Of a stretch of DNA of 59,096 nucleotides, positions 1-9,394 are shown piece by piece. Location: assembly GCA_003402705.1 (NCBI GenBank), contig QQNF01000017.1:1-59096 (forward strand), in the 5' to 3' direction. The position numbers and the translations under genes are program-made. Every line of letters starts with the position of its first letter. Position 1 is the first letter of the stretch. Source of the DNA: Verrucomicrobiota bacterium (GTDB lineage Bacteria > Verrucomicrobiota > Verrucomicrobiia > Verrucomicrobiales > V1-33). The notes beneath the pieces were generated by a model that was given only the letters and a program-made list of their open reading frames with translations, had not been told where the DNA came from and made no database searches.

Positions 1-103
1 GCGAATCCAGCTCTCCGGACTTCGCCTCCAACTCCGACGCCTTCCCATCCAGCTCCGCATTCCGCGAATCCAGCTCTCCGGACTTCGCCTCCAACTCCGA
101 CGC
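1..103. repeat. 63-bp tandem repeat inside coiled-coil gene
   Basis: Bases 1-40 recur exactly at 64-103, giving a 63-bp period equal to 21 codons or three heptads. The array continues past the window edge, so copy number is unknown. Confidence 0.85.
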
Positions 104-430
104 CCGGCCCTCCAACTCGGACCGTAACGCTTCCAGCTCGGACCGTAGTGCTTCCAGCTCGGTGTGTTCGTCTTTGTTTGTCGAGACGAGCGTCCAGTCT
201 CGAGCCCGCTCGTCAGCGCCGTCCAACGTTGGACTTCCGCCGGCCGTTCCGCAGAAGCCTCCGAGCCCGACGACGACCCAAGCCAGGCTGACAAGCCTGA
301 TCGCTCGGAAATTTTTCTTGGGGGTTGATTTGCAAGAGGGGCTAACGAGTGGCTCGGAGACCAGGAAAGTGGAGTGTCTGAGGGCGACTCGCAGATGCTT
401 GCAGATTCGGGTGGCGTTCATCTTCTTCAT
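1..430 (-). CDS. Heptad-repeat coiled-coil protein, 3' end outside window
   Basis: The reading frame is open from an ATG at 428-430 down to position 1, at least 143 codons with no stop, so the gene is cut by the window edge. The first ~45 residues are basic and unusual. A hydrophobic stretch follows around residues 47-65 (LVSLAWVVVGLGGFCGTAGG), compatible with a signal or membrane anchor. From about residue 91 the protein is pure 7-residue repeats of the form (S/T/A/G)-E-L-x-x-x-x, a long acidic coiled coil. The DNA of this part is itself tandemly repeated with a 63-bp period, i.e. three heptads. A second in-frame ATG lies at 419-421. No Shine-Dalgarno sequence is visible; the leader carries three copies of a short repeat instead. 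The family is not recognised. Function might be structural or envelope spanning, which is inference from shape only. Confidence 0.7.
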   Translation of the reverse strand, partial: MKKMNATRICKHLRVALRHSTFLVSEPLVSPSCKSTPKKNFRAIRLVSLAWVVVGLGGFCGTAGGSPTLDGADERARDWTLVSTNKDEHTELEALRSELEALRSELEGRASELEAKSGELDSRNAELDGKASELEAKSGELDS

Positions 431-440
431 GGCGATCTTT

Positions 441-494
441 CTGCTAGGATTTTGCTGCTGAGATTTTGCTTTTGCTGCTAGGATTTTGCTTTTG
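441..494. repeat. Three imperfect ~20-bp tandem repeats in leader of coiled-coil gene
   Basis: The core CTGCTAGGATTTTG occurs at 441-454 and 475-488, with a variant (CTGCTGAGATTTTG) at about 455-468. The array starts about 11 bases upstream of the ATG of the minus-strand coiled-coil gene and occupies the place where a ribosome binding site would be expected. Confidence 0.7.
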
Positions 495-879
495 GGGTGA
501 TGGCCGTTGAAAGAGCCATTGGCCGGACCTGAGGGCGGGAGAAAGCGGGTTGGGGGAAAGAAGGGGCGGAGTCGGTGGTTCGGTGACTCTGCGGGCTGTG
601 CTTTGTTAAGAAAACTTCCGGAGTTGGCCGGTAAACGGCTGACTCGGGAGACTTCACAGCGATCCTCATACTCCCGGACCATAGCCTTCCGAAATGCTTT
701 GCCAAGATTTATTTTGGCGGCGGTTTTCCGGCGACTCTGCCCGGATCTTCAGGTGTATTCGAGAACCGGGATGCGCCCGTCGTCCAAAGGGATTTCGGGT
801 GCCCAAAAGTCACCTTACATGGCTCCTGTTCCTGCCACCGGAGGGCGCCGTCGTCCGGCGGTTCTGCGGACATGGTCCC

Positions 880-911
880 GGATTCCTTCGTGAACCGCGC
901 TGAAGGAATCC
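880..911 (-). terminator. Perfect inverted repeat after hexapeptide transferase gene
   Basis: GGATTCCTTC at 880-889 pairs with GAAGGAATCC at 902-911, a 10-bp perfect stem with a 12-nt loop. It lies 15 nt beyond the stop codon of the minus-strand gene ending at 927, the usual place for a terminator, but there is no U-tract. It may end transcription or stabilise the mRNA 3' end. Confidence 0.45.
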
Positions 912-926
912 AGCATGTCCCGCGAC

Positions 927-1640
927 TCAGCGCCGCTCCACCACCACCTGCTCCTGTCTCACCTTCACCAGCATGCCGCCCGCCAGCACCCCACGCCACA
1001 CCGTCCCAGGATAAAGCACCGAACCTCGCCCGATCATCGATCCCGGATTCAGCACCGCATGCGCCCCGATGTCCGCACGGTCCCCTAACACCGCCCCGAA
1101 CTTCGCCAACCCGGTCGGCACCCTCCCGCCAGGCCCCCGCTCATCCAGCACCGGCACCGCCCCATGGTCATGCCGCCAGTTCGATAGCACCACCCCAGCC
1201 CCCAGATGCGCCTTCCACCCTAAAATCGAATCCCCCACGTAATTCCAATGCGGCACCTCCGCCCCGTCCCCGATCACACAGTTCTTCAGCTCGCAACTAT
1301 TCCCCAGGATCGCTCCGCGCCCCACCACCGTGTTCTCCCGAATCCAGCACCCCGGCCCGATCCGGCAATCCTCCCCGATCCACGCCGGACCCTGCAGACA
1401 CGCTCCCGGCATGATCACCGTCCCCCGCCCCACATGCACCCCAGCCCCAATAAACGCCGACCCCGCTCCCCCACACAACTCCCCGGCCATCACCGCCTCA
1501 CCACGCCCACGCACCCAGCCCGCAATCTCCGGCAACGCCTCCCAAACCTCCCGCCCCTCCGGAAACAATTCCGGACACGGGCAGTGCGCCAGATCAAGAT
1601 AATCAGCAGCAGGATGCAGCACCATTCCGGAATTCCTCAC
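927..1640 (-). CDS. Left-handed beta-helix (hexapeptide-repeat) transferase, GlmU C-terminal-like
   Basis: The 237-residue protein has a run of hexapeptide repeats from about residue 60 to 215 (for example VHVGRG, AWIGED, TVVGRG, CVIGDG). This is the signature of left-handed beta-helix acyltransferases of the LpxA/GlmU type. The motif NYVGDSILG followed by a conserved SNWRHDHG-like segment resembles GlmU-like nucleotidyl/acetyltransferase domains. There is no N-terminal pyrophosphorylase domain, so it would be an acyltransferase-only relative; the acceptor sugar cannot be deduced. The start may be the first Met or the Met at residue 6 (position 1625). It lies 1 nt downstream of frr, at the end of the pyrH-frr unit, so co-transcription is likely. 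Confidence 0.75.
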   Translation of the reverse strand: MRNSGMVLHPAADYLDLAHCPCPELFPEGREVWEALPEIAGWVRGRGEAVMAGELCGGAGSAFIGAGVHVGRGTVIMPGACLQGPAWIGEDCRIGPGCWIRENTVVGRGAILGNSCELKNCVIGDGAEVPHWNYVGDSILGWKAHLGAGVVLSNWRHDHGAVPVLDERGPGGRVPTGLAKFGAVLGDRADIGAHAVLNPGSMIGRGSVLYPGTVWRGVLAGGMLVKVRQEQVVVERR

Positions 1641-1641
1641 G

Positions 1642-2208
1642 TCAGACCGTCAGAATCTCCGCCTCTTTCTTCACCGCATGCGCCTCCACTTCCTTCACAA
1701 ACCGATCCGTCAGCTTCTGCACTTCCTCCTCCAGCCGCACATGGTCGTCCTCGCTGATCGATCCATCCTTCTCCGCCTTCTTGATCGCTTCCATCCCATC
1801 ACGCCGCACCGACCGCAGCCTCACCTTCCCATCCTCCGCCATCCCCTTCATCCGCTTCACCATCTCCAGCCGCCGCTCACGTGTCATGTCCGGAATCGGC
1901 AGCCGGATCGCATGACCGTCAATGCTCGGATTAATCCCCAGATTCGCCTCCTTCAACCCCCTCTCAATGTCCTTCAACGTCCCCGGATCAAACGGCTTCA
2001 CATAAATCATGCGCGAATCCGGCGTCGTGATCATCGCCAGCTGCTTCAGCTTCGACGTCGTCCCATACGAATGCACATAAATATCAATCGTGTCCACAAG
2101 GCTCGGACTCGCCTTCCCCGTCCGCACCGTCGAAAACTCATGCAGCGTGTAATCACAGGCCTTCTGCATGACCTCTTCCAGTTCTAGCAGAAACATTTCG
2201 GTATCCAT
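1642..2208 (-). CDS. frr: Ribosome recycling factor
   Basis: Together with EF-G, this protein splits post-termination ribosomes. The sequence carries the family hallmarks: FSTVRTGKASPSLVD near the N terminus, the central LPIPDMTRERRLEMVK segment, and a C-terminal three-helix-bundle part ending in QKLTDRFVKEVEAHAVKKEAEIL. Starting at the ATG at 2206-2208 (MDTEMF) gives 188 residues, close to the usual ~185. An upstream GTG at 2250 would add 14 atypical residues. The gene follows pyrH by about 65 nt on the same strand, the widespread pyrH-frr order. Confidence 0.95.
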   Translation of the reverse strand: MDTEMFLLELEEVMQKACDYTLHEFSTVRTGKASPSLVDTIDIYVHSYGTTSKLKQLAMITTPDSRMIYVKPFDPGTLKDIERGLKEANLGINPSIDGHAIRLPIPDMTRERRLEMVKRMKGMAEDGKVRLRSVRRDGMEAIKKAEKDGSISEDDHVRLEEEVQKLTDRFVKEVEAHAVKKEAEILTV

Positions 2209-2272
2209 GGGAGCAATTTGCAGTTTGAAATCATCTTCCGCAGCCGTCACCCGGCCGCAACAGCCTCGTCGC

Positions 2273-3049
2273 TCACGCCACCGTCACCAGATCCTCCGGC
2301 AGCGTCGGCCCGGCACACACCAGCGTCCCGATCGGATCACCCAGCAGCGCCTTCCGCACGTTGTCCGGCTGATGCATGTCAAAAACAATGATCGGCTTGT
2401 TGTTGTCCATGCACAGACTGAACGCCGTCGAATCCATCACCTTCAACTGCCGCGCCAGCGCCTCCCGGAAACTCACCTGCGTGAACCGCCGCGCCTCTGG
2501 ATTCTTCTTCGGATCACTGTCGTAAATCCCATCCACCTTCGTCGCCTTCAGAATCACATCCGCATTGATCTCGCTCGCCCGCAACGCCGCCGTCGTGTCC
2601 GTCGAAAAATACGGATTCCCCGTCCCCGCCGCAAAAATCACCACCCGCCCAAGCTCCAGATGCCGGATCGCCACCCGCCGGATGAACGGCTCCGCCACAT
2701 TCCGCAACTCCAGCGCACTCATCACCCGCGTCGGCACATCGCTCGCCTCCAGCATGCTCTGAATCGCCAGCGCATTCATGATCGTCGCCAGCATCCCCAT
2801 GTAATCCGCAGTCGTCCGGTCCATCCCCTTGTTGCTCGCCGTCAGCCCTCGCCAGAAATTCCCCCCGCCAACCACAATCCCAATCTCCAACCCACTCTGA
2901 TACGCCGCCTTAATCTGCTGCGCCATGTCCTCCACAATCGGCGGCGAGATGTTCTCAACACTCCCGTCCTCCCGCAGCGCCTCCCCGCTCAGCTTGAGCA
3001 CAACTCGTTTATATGGACGGCGGGCGGAGGTTCCAGTTAGGTCGGGCAT
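2273..3049 (-). CDS. pyrH: UMP kinase
   Basis: This cytosolic kinase phosphorylates UMP to UDP in pyrimidine nucleotide synthesis. The 258-residue protein belongs to the amino acid kinase fold. It has KLSGEAL near residue 20 and GGGNFWRG near residue 63. DRTTADYMGMLATIMNA is the UMP-binding region, followed by GTGNPYFSTDT and KATKVDGIYDSDP. The first ~12 residues before the conserved YKRVVLKLSGEAL form a short extension. The gene is upstream of frr on the same strand. No Shine-Dalgarno site precedes the ATG at 3047-3049. Confidence 0.96.
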   Translation of the reverse strand: MPDLTGTSARRPYKRVVLKLSGEALREDGSVENISPPIVEDMAQQIKAAYQSGLEIGIVVGGGNFWRGLTASNKGMDRTTADYMGMLATIMNALAIQSMLEASDVPTRVMSALELRNVAEPFIRRVAIRHLELGRVVIFAAGTGNPYFSTDTTAALRASEINADVILKATKVDGIYDSDPKKNPEARRFTQVSFREALARQLKVMDSTAFSLCMDNNKPIIVFDMHQPDNVRKALLGDPIGTLVCAGPTLPEDLVTVA

Positions 3050-3134
3050 ATGGGCAGGTCGGCTCCAACAGAGAACCCGTTAACCCCGCCCCTTGCAAAG
3101 GAAATTTCACACGACCGCACACCCTCCCCACCCG

Positions 3135-4844
3135 TCAACCCACCCCGTCCTCCCGCACCGCCCGCGCCAGCACCCGGCTGATAAACGGGAAAAACTGCTT
3201 CTTCCGCGACACCACCCCGTCCATCTCGAACAAATCAGGCCCCAATTGCGGAAAATCAATCTCCTTCACCACCGCCGAACTCCCAGCCGTCAGCAGCAGA
3301 CTGAAATGCCGCCGGATGTCCGTCACAATCAGACACGCAAAATCCACCCCCTTCTCCCGCCGCAACTCCTCCAGCGCCCCCTGCAGCTCATCCCGCCGCG
3401 CCGGAAACTCATCCAGCCCCAGCTCCTCAATCTGACTGATCGAAATCCGCCACCCATGCTCCGTAAATTCCTTCCGGTCCGTCCCCAGAATCGCCCCGGA
3501 CGGAGCCCCCCTCAGCAACGACCCCGCCGCAAAGAAATCCCTCGCAAAATCATCCACCACTATCCCCGCCTGCCCAGCCAGCCAACCTAGCATGTCCCGG
3601 TCCATCCCCCGCGTCGTCGGCGAAGTCAGCTTCAGCGTGTCCGAGATGATCCCCGCACTCAGACACATCGCCACCGCAGGCGACGGCCGCTCCCCCTGCA
3701 TCTGAAACAACCGCGCCACAATCGTCGACGTCGAACCCACAGGCTCGTTGATAAATCGAATCGGCTCCCGCGACACCAGATTCCCACTCAACCGGTGGTG
3801 GTCAATCACCTCCAGGATGTTCGCATCCGCCGCCCCAGGCACCGCCTGCGACAACTCATTGTGATCCACCAGCACCAATCGCTGCCGCGGCGGCTCCAGC
3901 AGATCCGACTTCGAAAACACCCCCGTCAATTGCCCCGTCTCCTCACGAATCACCGGAAACAACGGCTGACTCGAATGCTGAATCTCCTGACGGATCCCGT
4001 GAATGTGCGTCCGCTCCCCCACCATCAGAATCCCGCGGTCCACCGCCTCCGCGATCCGCCGCGAACACCGGATCAGTTGCGTCGTGCTCGCCGTGTCATG
4101 CGGACAGGAAATCACCGTGCACCCCTGACCCCGCGCCAGCACCAGCAACTCCTCAGGCAGATGCGCACTGTTCGTCAGCACAATCGCCCGCACGCCGTAC
4201 TCCAGCGCCCGCCGATGAATCTCCGGCCGGTCCCCCACCACCAGCACCAGCTCCCGACCCGGAAACTGATGCAGCCGCATGTCCACCGTCTCCTCACTCG
4301 ACGCACTCACCGTCAGCACAAAATCCTGCTCCACCTCCAGCTCGGTCCCGCAGTCAATGTGCGCCTCGAGTGTCCGCGCAATGTTCGCCAGATTCGTCCG
4401 CACCCGCCGCGCATGCTGCCGGTCCGATACGTTATGCAGCAGCAACTGCAGCAGATCCTGCACACTCGCAATCCCTATCACCTTCCCACTATCATCCACC
4501 ACCGGAATACTCCGGATGTCCGCCTGCTCCATCCGCTGATACACATCCAGAAACGTCTCGTCCGCCCGCGCCTGCACCACATCCGCCCGACAGATCATCT
4601 CCGCCGTCGGCCGCAGATCCATGATCAGCTTCGGCGGCTCCAGCCCAGCCTGCTCCAGCACCCACCGCGTCCTCGGATTCAACCCGCCACAGCACGCCGC
4701 CTCCGCATCAGGATACCGCGTACGCTGCAGCAATTCCGCATACCCAATCGCTGAACAAATCGCATCCGTATCCGGATTCTGGTGTCCAATCACATACACC
4801 GGCTGCCGCCCGGCACCGGTTTTCTCGTAAGAAGGCTGAATCAT
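3135..4844 (-). CDS. Manganese-dependent inorganic pyrophosphatase with CBS and DRTGG regulatory domains
   Basis: This is a DHH-family (family II) pyrophosphatase that hydrolyses PPi. The N terminus has the metal-binding motif GHQNPDTDAICSA. A CBS pair follows, split by a DRTGG-type insert, as in nucleotide-regulated CBS-pyrophosphatases; the first CBS is around residues 70-130 (IRSIPVVDDSGKVIGIAS). VIDHHR near residue 320 is the DHH motif, and a DHHA2 domain closes the protein (REFTEHGWRISISQIE). At 569 residues from the ATG at 4842-4844, the length fits this subfamily. The start was chosen because PVYVIGHQNPDTD follows it after only ~15 residues. Adenine-nucleotide regulation through CBS is family knowledge. 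Confidence 0.9.
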   Translation of the reverse strand: MIQPSYEKTGAGRQPVYVIGHQNPDTDAICSAIGYAELLQRTRYPDAEAACCGGLNPRTRWVLEQAGLEPPKLIMDLRPTAEMICRADVVQARADETFLDVYQRMEQADIRSIPVVDDSGKVIGIASVQDLLQLLLHNVSDRQHARRVRTNLANIARTLEAHIDCGTELEVEQDFVLTVSASSEETVDMRLHQFPGRELVLVVGDRPEIHRRALEYGVRAIVLTNSAHLPEELLVLARGQGCTVISCPHDTASTTQLIRCSRRIAEAVDRGILMVGERTHIHGIRQEIQHSSQPLFPVIREETGQLTGVFSKSDLLEPPRQRLVLVDHNELSQAVPGAADANILEVIDHHRLSGNLVSREPIRFINEPVGSTSTIVARLFQMQGERPSPAVAMCLSAGIISDTLKLTSPTTRGMDRDMLGWLAGQAGIVVDDFARDFFAAGSLLRGAPSGAILGTDRKEFTEHGWRISISQIEELGLDEFPARRDELQGALEELRREKGVDFACLIVTDIRRHFSLLLTAGSSAVVKEIDFPQLGPDLFEMDGVVSRKKQFFPFISRVLARAVREDGVG

Positions 4845-4901
4845 TGGAAAAATCGCGGCCCTGTCTGTTCCATCAGCCCCCCCAGAAATCACGCCCCGCC
4901 C

Positions 4902-5978
4902 TCACCGGATCACCACCCTCGCCCCTGGCCGGATCAACTCCGGCAACCGCACCGCATCCCAGTTCGCAAACCGTATACACCCGGCACTCTCACTCCGCCC
5001 GATGCTGTGCGGCGACGCCGTCCCATGCAGCCCGATCCCCGACCGGCTCGTCCCCGTCCAGATAATCCCCACCGGACTGTTCGGCCCAAGCGGCAATTGA
5101 TACGCCTCCTCACTCCGCTTCCCCTGCTCCAGCATCGACTTGTCCCACCGGAACTCCGGCGTCGATACCATGTTCGTCACCTTCCACTCCCCGAATTGAA
5201 TGAACTTCGGCTTCCCTGGCGTGATCGGAAAACTCGCAAACGGCTTGTTCGCCTCATCAAAAAATACCGCCACGCGCGCCGCTATATCCACCACCACCGC
5301 ACGCTTGCTCAGCAGATCGTCCTTCTCAAACTTCTTGTGCTTCGGCAGATCCTCAATCTTGAACGGGGTCACGTTCGGCACCTTTACCACCGACCCAGCC
5401 TTCAATCCATACAGCTTGCTCTTGTTCAACGCCTGCAGGAATTCCTCGCTCGTGTGGTACCGCTCCGCCACAAACTCCACCAGGCTCCGATATCCCATGT
5501 ACTTCGCCTTCACCTGCAACTGAGGCTTCGTCGGCAGGCTCGGCGTCACAAACGTCCCGTCTCCCTCCACCACCGTGTAAGTCGTGTACGGCTCACTCAC
5601 CTTCGCCGCCGCCTCCGCCATCAGCTTCGCATAGTTCCCCTTCGGAATCCCCCGGATCTGATTGTAAACCGAAGCCGCCTTCTTCCCGAACTCCCCCAGC
5701 TTCCCGTCAATGTTCCCCGGCCCGTGATTGTGCTCATCCAGAAATATCTGCACCCGCACCACCGTGTCCGTCTCCAACGGAATCGGCTCGTAATTCCCCT
5801 CGCTGTCCACCAGATCCGCAGGAATCGCCCGCGGCACCGCTGCCTCAGCCGCAGGCACCGCCGCAGCAGCAGGCCCTCCCCCACGCCCGGAATCCTGTTC
5901 CCCGCCTCGCCCAGCCACAGCCGTCAGCAGCACCGCAGAAACAACAGCAGATCGATGGAATTGTAAGGTTTGCATCAC
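4902..5978 (-). CDS. L,D-transpeptidase (YkuD domain), exported
   Basis: The 358-residue protein has an N-terminal hydrophobic export signal (SAVVSAVLLTAVAG). The C-terminal YkuD catalytic domain carries the motif H318-G-T ... S-x-G-C334-I-R; the Cys is the nucleophile that forms 3-3 peptidoglycan cross-links or attaches proteins to the wall. The middle contains a LysM-like segment (VEFVAERYHTSEEFLQALN ... GSVVKVP, roughly residues 160-205), expected to bind peptidoglycan. Its start codon overlaps the stop codon of the upstream symporter gene by 4 nt (ATGA). The layout resembles ErfK/YbiS-type enzymes; which linkage it makes is not determined. Confidence 0.9.
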   Translation of the reverse strand: MMQTLQFHRSAVVSAVLLTAVAGRGGEQDSGRGGGPAAAAVPAAEAAVPRAIPADLVDSEGNYEPIPLETDTVVRVQIFLDEHNHGPGNIDGKLGEFGKKAASVYNQIRGIPKGNYAKLMAEAAAKVSEPYTTYTVVEGDGTFVTPSLPTKPQLQVKAKYMGYRSLVEFVAERYHTSEEFLQALNKSKLYGLKAGSVVKVPNVTPFKIEDLPKHKKFEKDDLLSKRAVVVDIAARVAVFFDEANKPFASFPITPGKPKFIQFGEWKVTNMVSTPEFRWDKSMLEQGKRSEEAYQLPLGPNSPVGIIWTGTSRSGIGLHGTASPHSIGRSESAGCIRFANWDAVRLPELIRPGARVVIR

Positions 5979-7612
5979 TTGCCTGATCCAGCATCAACAG
6001 CACGGGCATGAGCCAGAAAATCCGCATACTCCCGCCGTACCACCGGAAGCAGCAGATACACTCCTATCAGATTCGGAATGCTCATCGCAAACAGCGACGC
6101 ATCCGAAAAATCAATCGCCTTGTCCATCGACGCCGCAGACCCAATCACGATCACCAGACAGAAGATCACCTTGTACAGGCCCTCCATGATCTTCGACTTC
6201 CCAAACAGAAACTGCCACGCCTGCAACCCATAGTAACTCCACGTAATCAGCGTCGAAAACGCAAACAGAAACACACAGGCAAACAACACATACCGGAACG
6301 ACGAATGCACCGTCTCAAACGCCAGCGACGTCATCTGAATCCCAAACCCAGTCGACGTATCCTTCCCACCCAGCGCAAATGTCTGCCCGTTCAGCGCAAA
6401 ATTCCCAGTGTCCCCGTCAAACTGCATCGTCACACACAGCACCAGCGCCGTCATCGTGCAGATCACCACCGTGTCCATGAACGGCTCCAGCAGCGCCACC
6501 ACACCCTCCGACGCAGGCTTCCGCGTCTTCGCCGCAGCATGCGCAATCGGCGCTGACCCAATCCCCGCCTCATTAGAAAACGTCGCCCGCCTCATCCCCC
6601 ACACAAACGCCGCCAGCATCCCACCCGTCACCGCCGCCCGCGGCTCAAACGCCTCACTGATGATCCGCCCGAACGCCGCCCCGATATTCCCGGCATTCAC
6701 CGCCAGCACCGCCAGACAGCTCACAATGTACGTCACACACATCACCGGCACCAGCTTGTCCGTCACCTTCGCAATCCCCTTGATCCCCCCGATGATCACC
6801 AACCCCGTCATCACCGCCATGATCGCTCCAAACATCCACTGGTTCTGCGCAAACACACTCTCACTTCCCCCAGTCACCGCCACCAGCTGCGCCGTCGTCT
6901 GATTCACCTGAAAAATATTCCCGCCCCCGAACGACGCAAAGATACAGAAGATCGCAAAGAAGAACGCCAGCACCTTCCCCAATCCTCCCATCCCTCGCTC
7001 CGCCAATCCCTTCCTCAAATAATACATCGCCCCGCCACTCACCCGCCCGTCCGGCAGAATCTCACGGTACTTCACCCCTAACGTACACTCCGCAAACTTC
7101 GTCGTCATCCCCAGAAAACCGCTCAGAAACAACCAGAACGCCACCCCCGGCCCGCCCTGCTGGATCCCAATCGCCACCCCGGCAATGTTCCCCAATCCCA
7201 CCGTCCCAGACACCGCCGCACTCAAGGCCTGAAAATGCGTCACCTCCCCTGGATCGTCCGCATTGCTGTACTTCCCACGCACCGTCCGCAACGCCAGCCC
7301 AAACGACCGGATATTCACAAACTGAAACGCAAACGTCAGAATCACCCCAGCCGCCGCCAGCCACAACACCACCGCCAGCACTTCATACCCGTTGATCTTC
7401 ACAGTGAAGAACACCGACTTCACAAACCCGCTCGTGTAATCTCCGAAAAACTTGTCGATCTGCTGGTCAAATCCCATCGGCTTAGTCGCCGCTGCCATCG
7501 TCTCCGCACTCACCGCATCCACCACCGCCTTCGGCGCAGTCTCCTGCCCGAAACTCGGCAGCAAACCCACACTCAACACCATCACAGCAATAATTCGGGT
7601 CAGGAAATTCAT
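5975..7612 (-). CDS. Alanine/glycine:cation symporter family protein (AGCS)
   Basis: This 545-residue integral membrane protein has about ten hydrophobic helices after a signal-like N terminus. Family signatures include SGTVGLGNIAGVAIGI near residue 140, FLGMTTKFAECTLGVKYRE, and FSNEAGIGSAPIAHAAAKT in the C-terminal half. These are characteristic of sodium- or proton-coupled alanine/glycine permeases. The insertion of about 45 residues before the first conserved helix (containing QETAPKAVVDA) suggests a cleaved leader and periplasmic segment. It is directly downstream of the divIC-like gene (17 nt) and overlaps the L,D-transpeptidase gene. Import or export of D/L-alanine beside a wall cross-linking enzyme is an appealing but unproven link. 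Confidence 0.92.
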   Translation of the reverse strand: MNFLTRIIAVMVLSVGLLPSFGQETAPKAVVDAVSAETMAAATKPMGFDQQIDKFFGDYTSGFVKSVFFTVKINGYEVLAVVLWLAAAGVILTFAFQFVNIRSFGLALRTVRGKYSNADDPGEVTHFQALSAAVSGTVGLGNIAGVAIGIQQGGPGVAFWLFLSGFLGMTTKFAECTLGVKYREILPDGRVSGGAMYYLRKGLAERGMGGLGKVLAFFFAIFCIFASFGGGNIFQVNQTTAQLVAVTGGSESVFAQNQWMFGAIMAVMTGLVIIGGIKGIAKVTDKLVPVMCVTYIVSCLAVLAVNAGNIGAAFGRIISEAFEPRAAVTGGMLAAFVWGMRRATFSNEAGIGSAPIAHAAAKTRKPASEGVVALLEPFMDTVVICTMTALVLCVTMQFDGDTGNFALNGQTFALGGKDTSTGFGIQMTSLAFETVHSSFRYVLFACVFLFAFSTLITWSYYGLQAWQFLFGKSKIMEGLYKVIFCLVIVIGSAASMDKAIDFSDASLFAMSIPNLIGVYLLLPVVRREYADFLAHARAVDAGSGK

Positions 7613-7629
7613 GATTCAGTCAGAAAATG

Positions 7630-7974
7630 TCAAGGCGTGCGTACCGGCACCGCAGCTCCCTCTTCGAGAAACTGAAACACCACCTCGCCAGGCCGATAAT
7701 ACCCAAGCTGATCCCGTGCCTTCAACTCCACATATTCCCGCGAGGCCAGCGGATCCGGCTCGCTCTCCAACCGCTCCTTCTCCATCCGCAGCACCGCACG
7801 CTCCGCCTCCAACCGCCGCGCCTCCACATCCACCGCACGGTACTCCTTCATCCGCGGCATGAAATTCACCGCAATCACCCCAGTCAGACACACAAACGCC
7901 AATGCCATCGCCGCACGCCCAATCGGCACCCACGCAGTAGGCGTCTCCTCAGGTTCAAATGATCTCGGCGGCAT
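7630..7974 (-). CDS. Septum formation initiator, FtsB/DivIC-like
   Basis: The 114-residue bitopic protein has a short cytoplasmic N terminus, one transmembrane helix (AAMALAFVCLTGVIAVNFM) and a periplasmic coiled coil rich in R/E/L. It ends in a conserved-looking SREYVELKARDQLGYYRPGEVVF. This matches FtsB/DivIC proteins, which form the divisome subcomplex with FtsL and FtsQ. Eno upstream and the divIC/ftsB-like gene downstream is a common bacterial order (eno-ftsB). A strong terminator-like hairpin lies in the 60-nt gap between them. Confidence 0.88.
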   Translation of the reverse strand: MPPRSFEPEETPTAWVPIGRAAMALAFVCLTGVIAVNFMPRMKEYRAVDVEARRLEAERAVLRMEKERLESEPDPLASREYVELKARDQLGYYRPGEVVFQFLEEGAAVPVRTP

Positions 7975-7984
7975 GCTAATTCGG

Positions 7985-8025
7985 AAAAAAATTCGGAGCG
8001 CCCGGACTCCCGCCCGGACGCTCCG
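7985..8025 (-). terminator. Rho-independent terminator between eno and divIC-like gene
   Basis: On the minus strand, CGGAGCGTCCGG pairs with CCGGGCGCTCCG (12 bp with one T-G pair, 8-nt loop) and is followed by AATTTTTTT. The stem spans 7994-8025 and the T-run 7985-7991. It sits 9 nt after the eno stop codon and ends 10 nt before the divIC-like start codon. Confidence 0.85.
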
Positions 8026-8034
8026 CTTCGTTGA

Positions 8035-9357
<1,323 letters not shown>

Positions 9358-9394
9358 TCAAGGAGTATTAAAAGACCCCCCGGCCCACCCTCTC

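Larger units (their letters stand above)
431..926. other. Gene-poor interval
   Basis: Besides the leader repeats (441-494) and a perfect inverted repeat (880-911), nothing coding is recognisable here on either strand. Short open frames exist but have no family resemblance, no leader signal and the composition of chance frames in GC-rich DNA. Confidence 0.5.

Noticed and set aside
507..893. 128-codon open frame in the first intergenic region
   Set aside because: No leader signal, no family likeness, Arg/Ser/Pro-rich chance composition, and overlaps a hairpin region.
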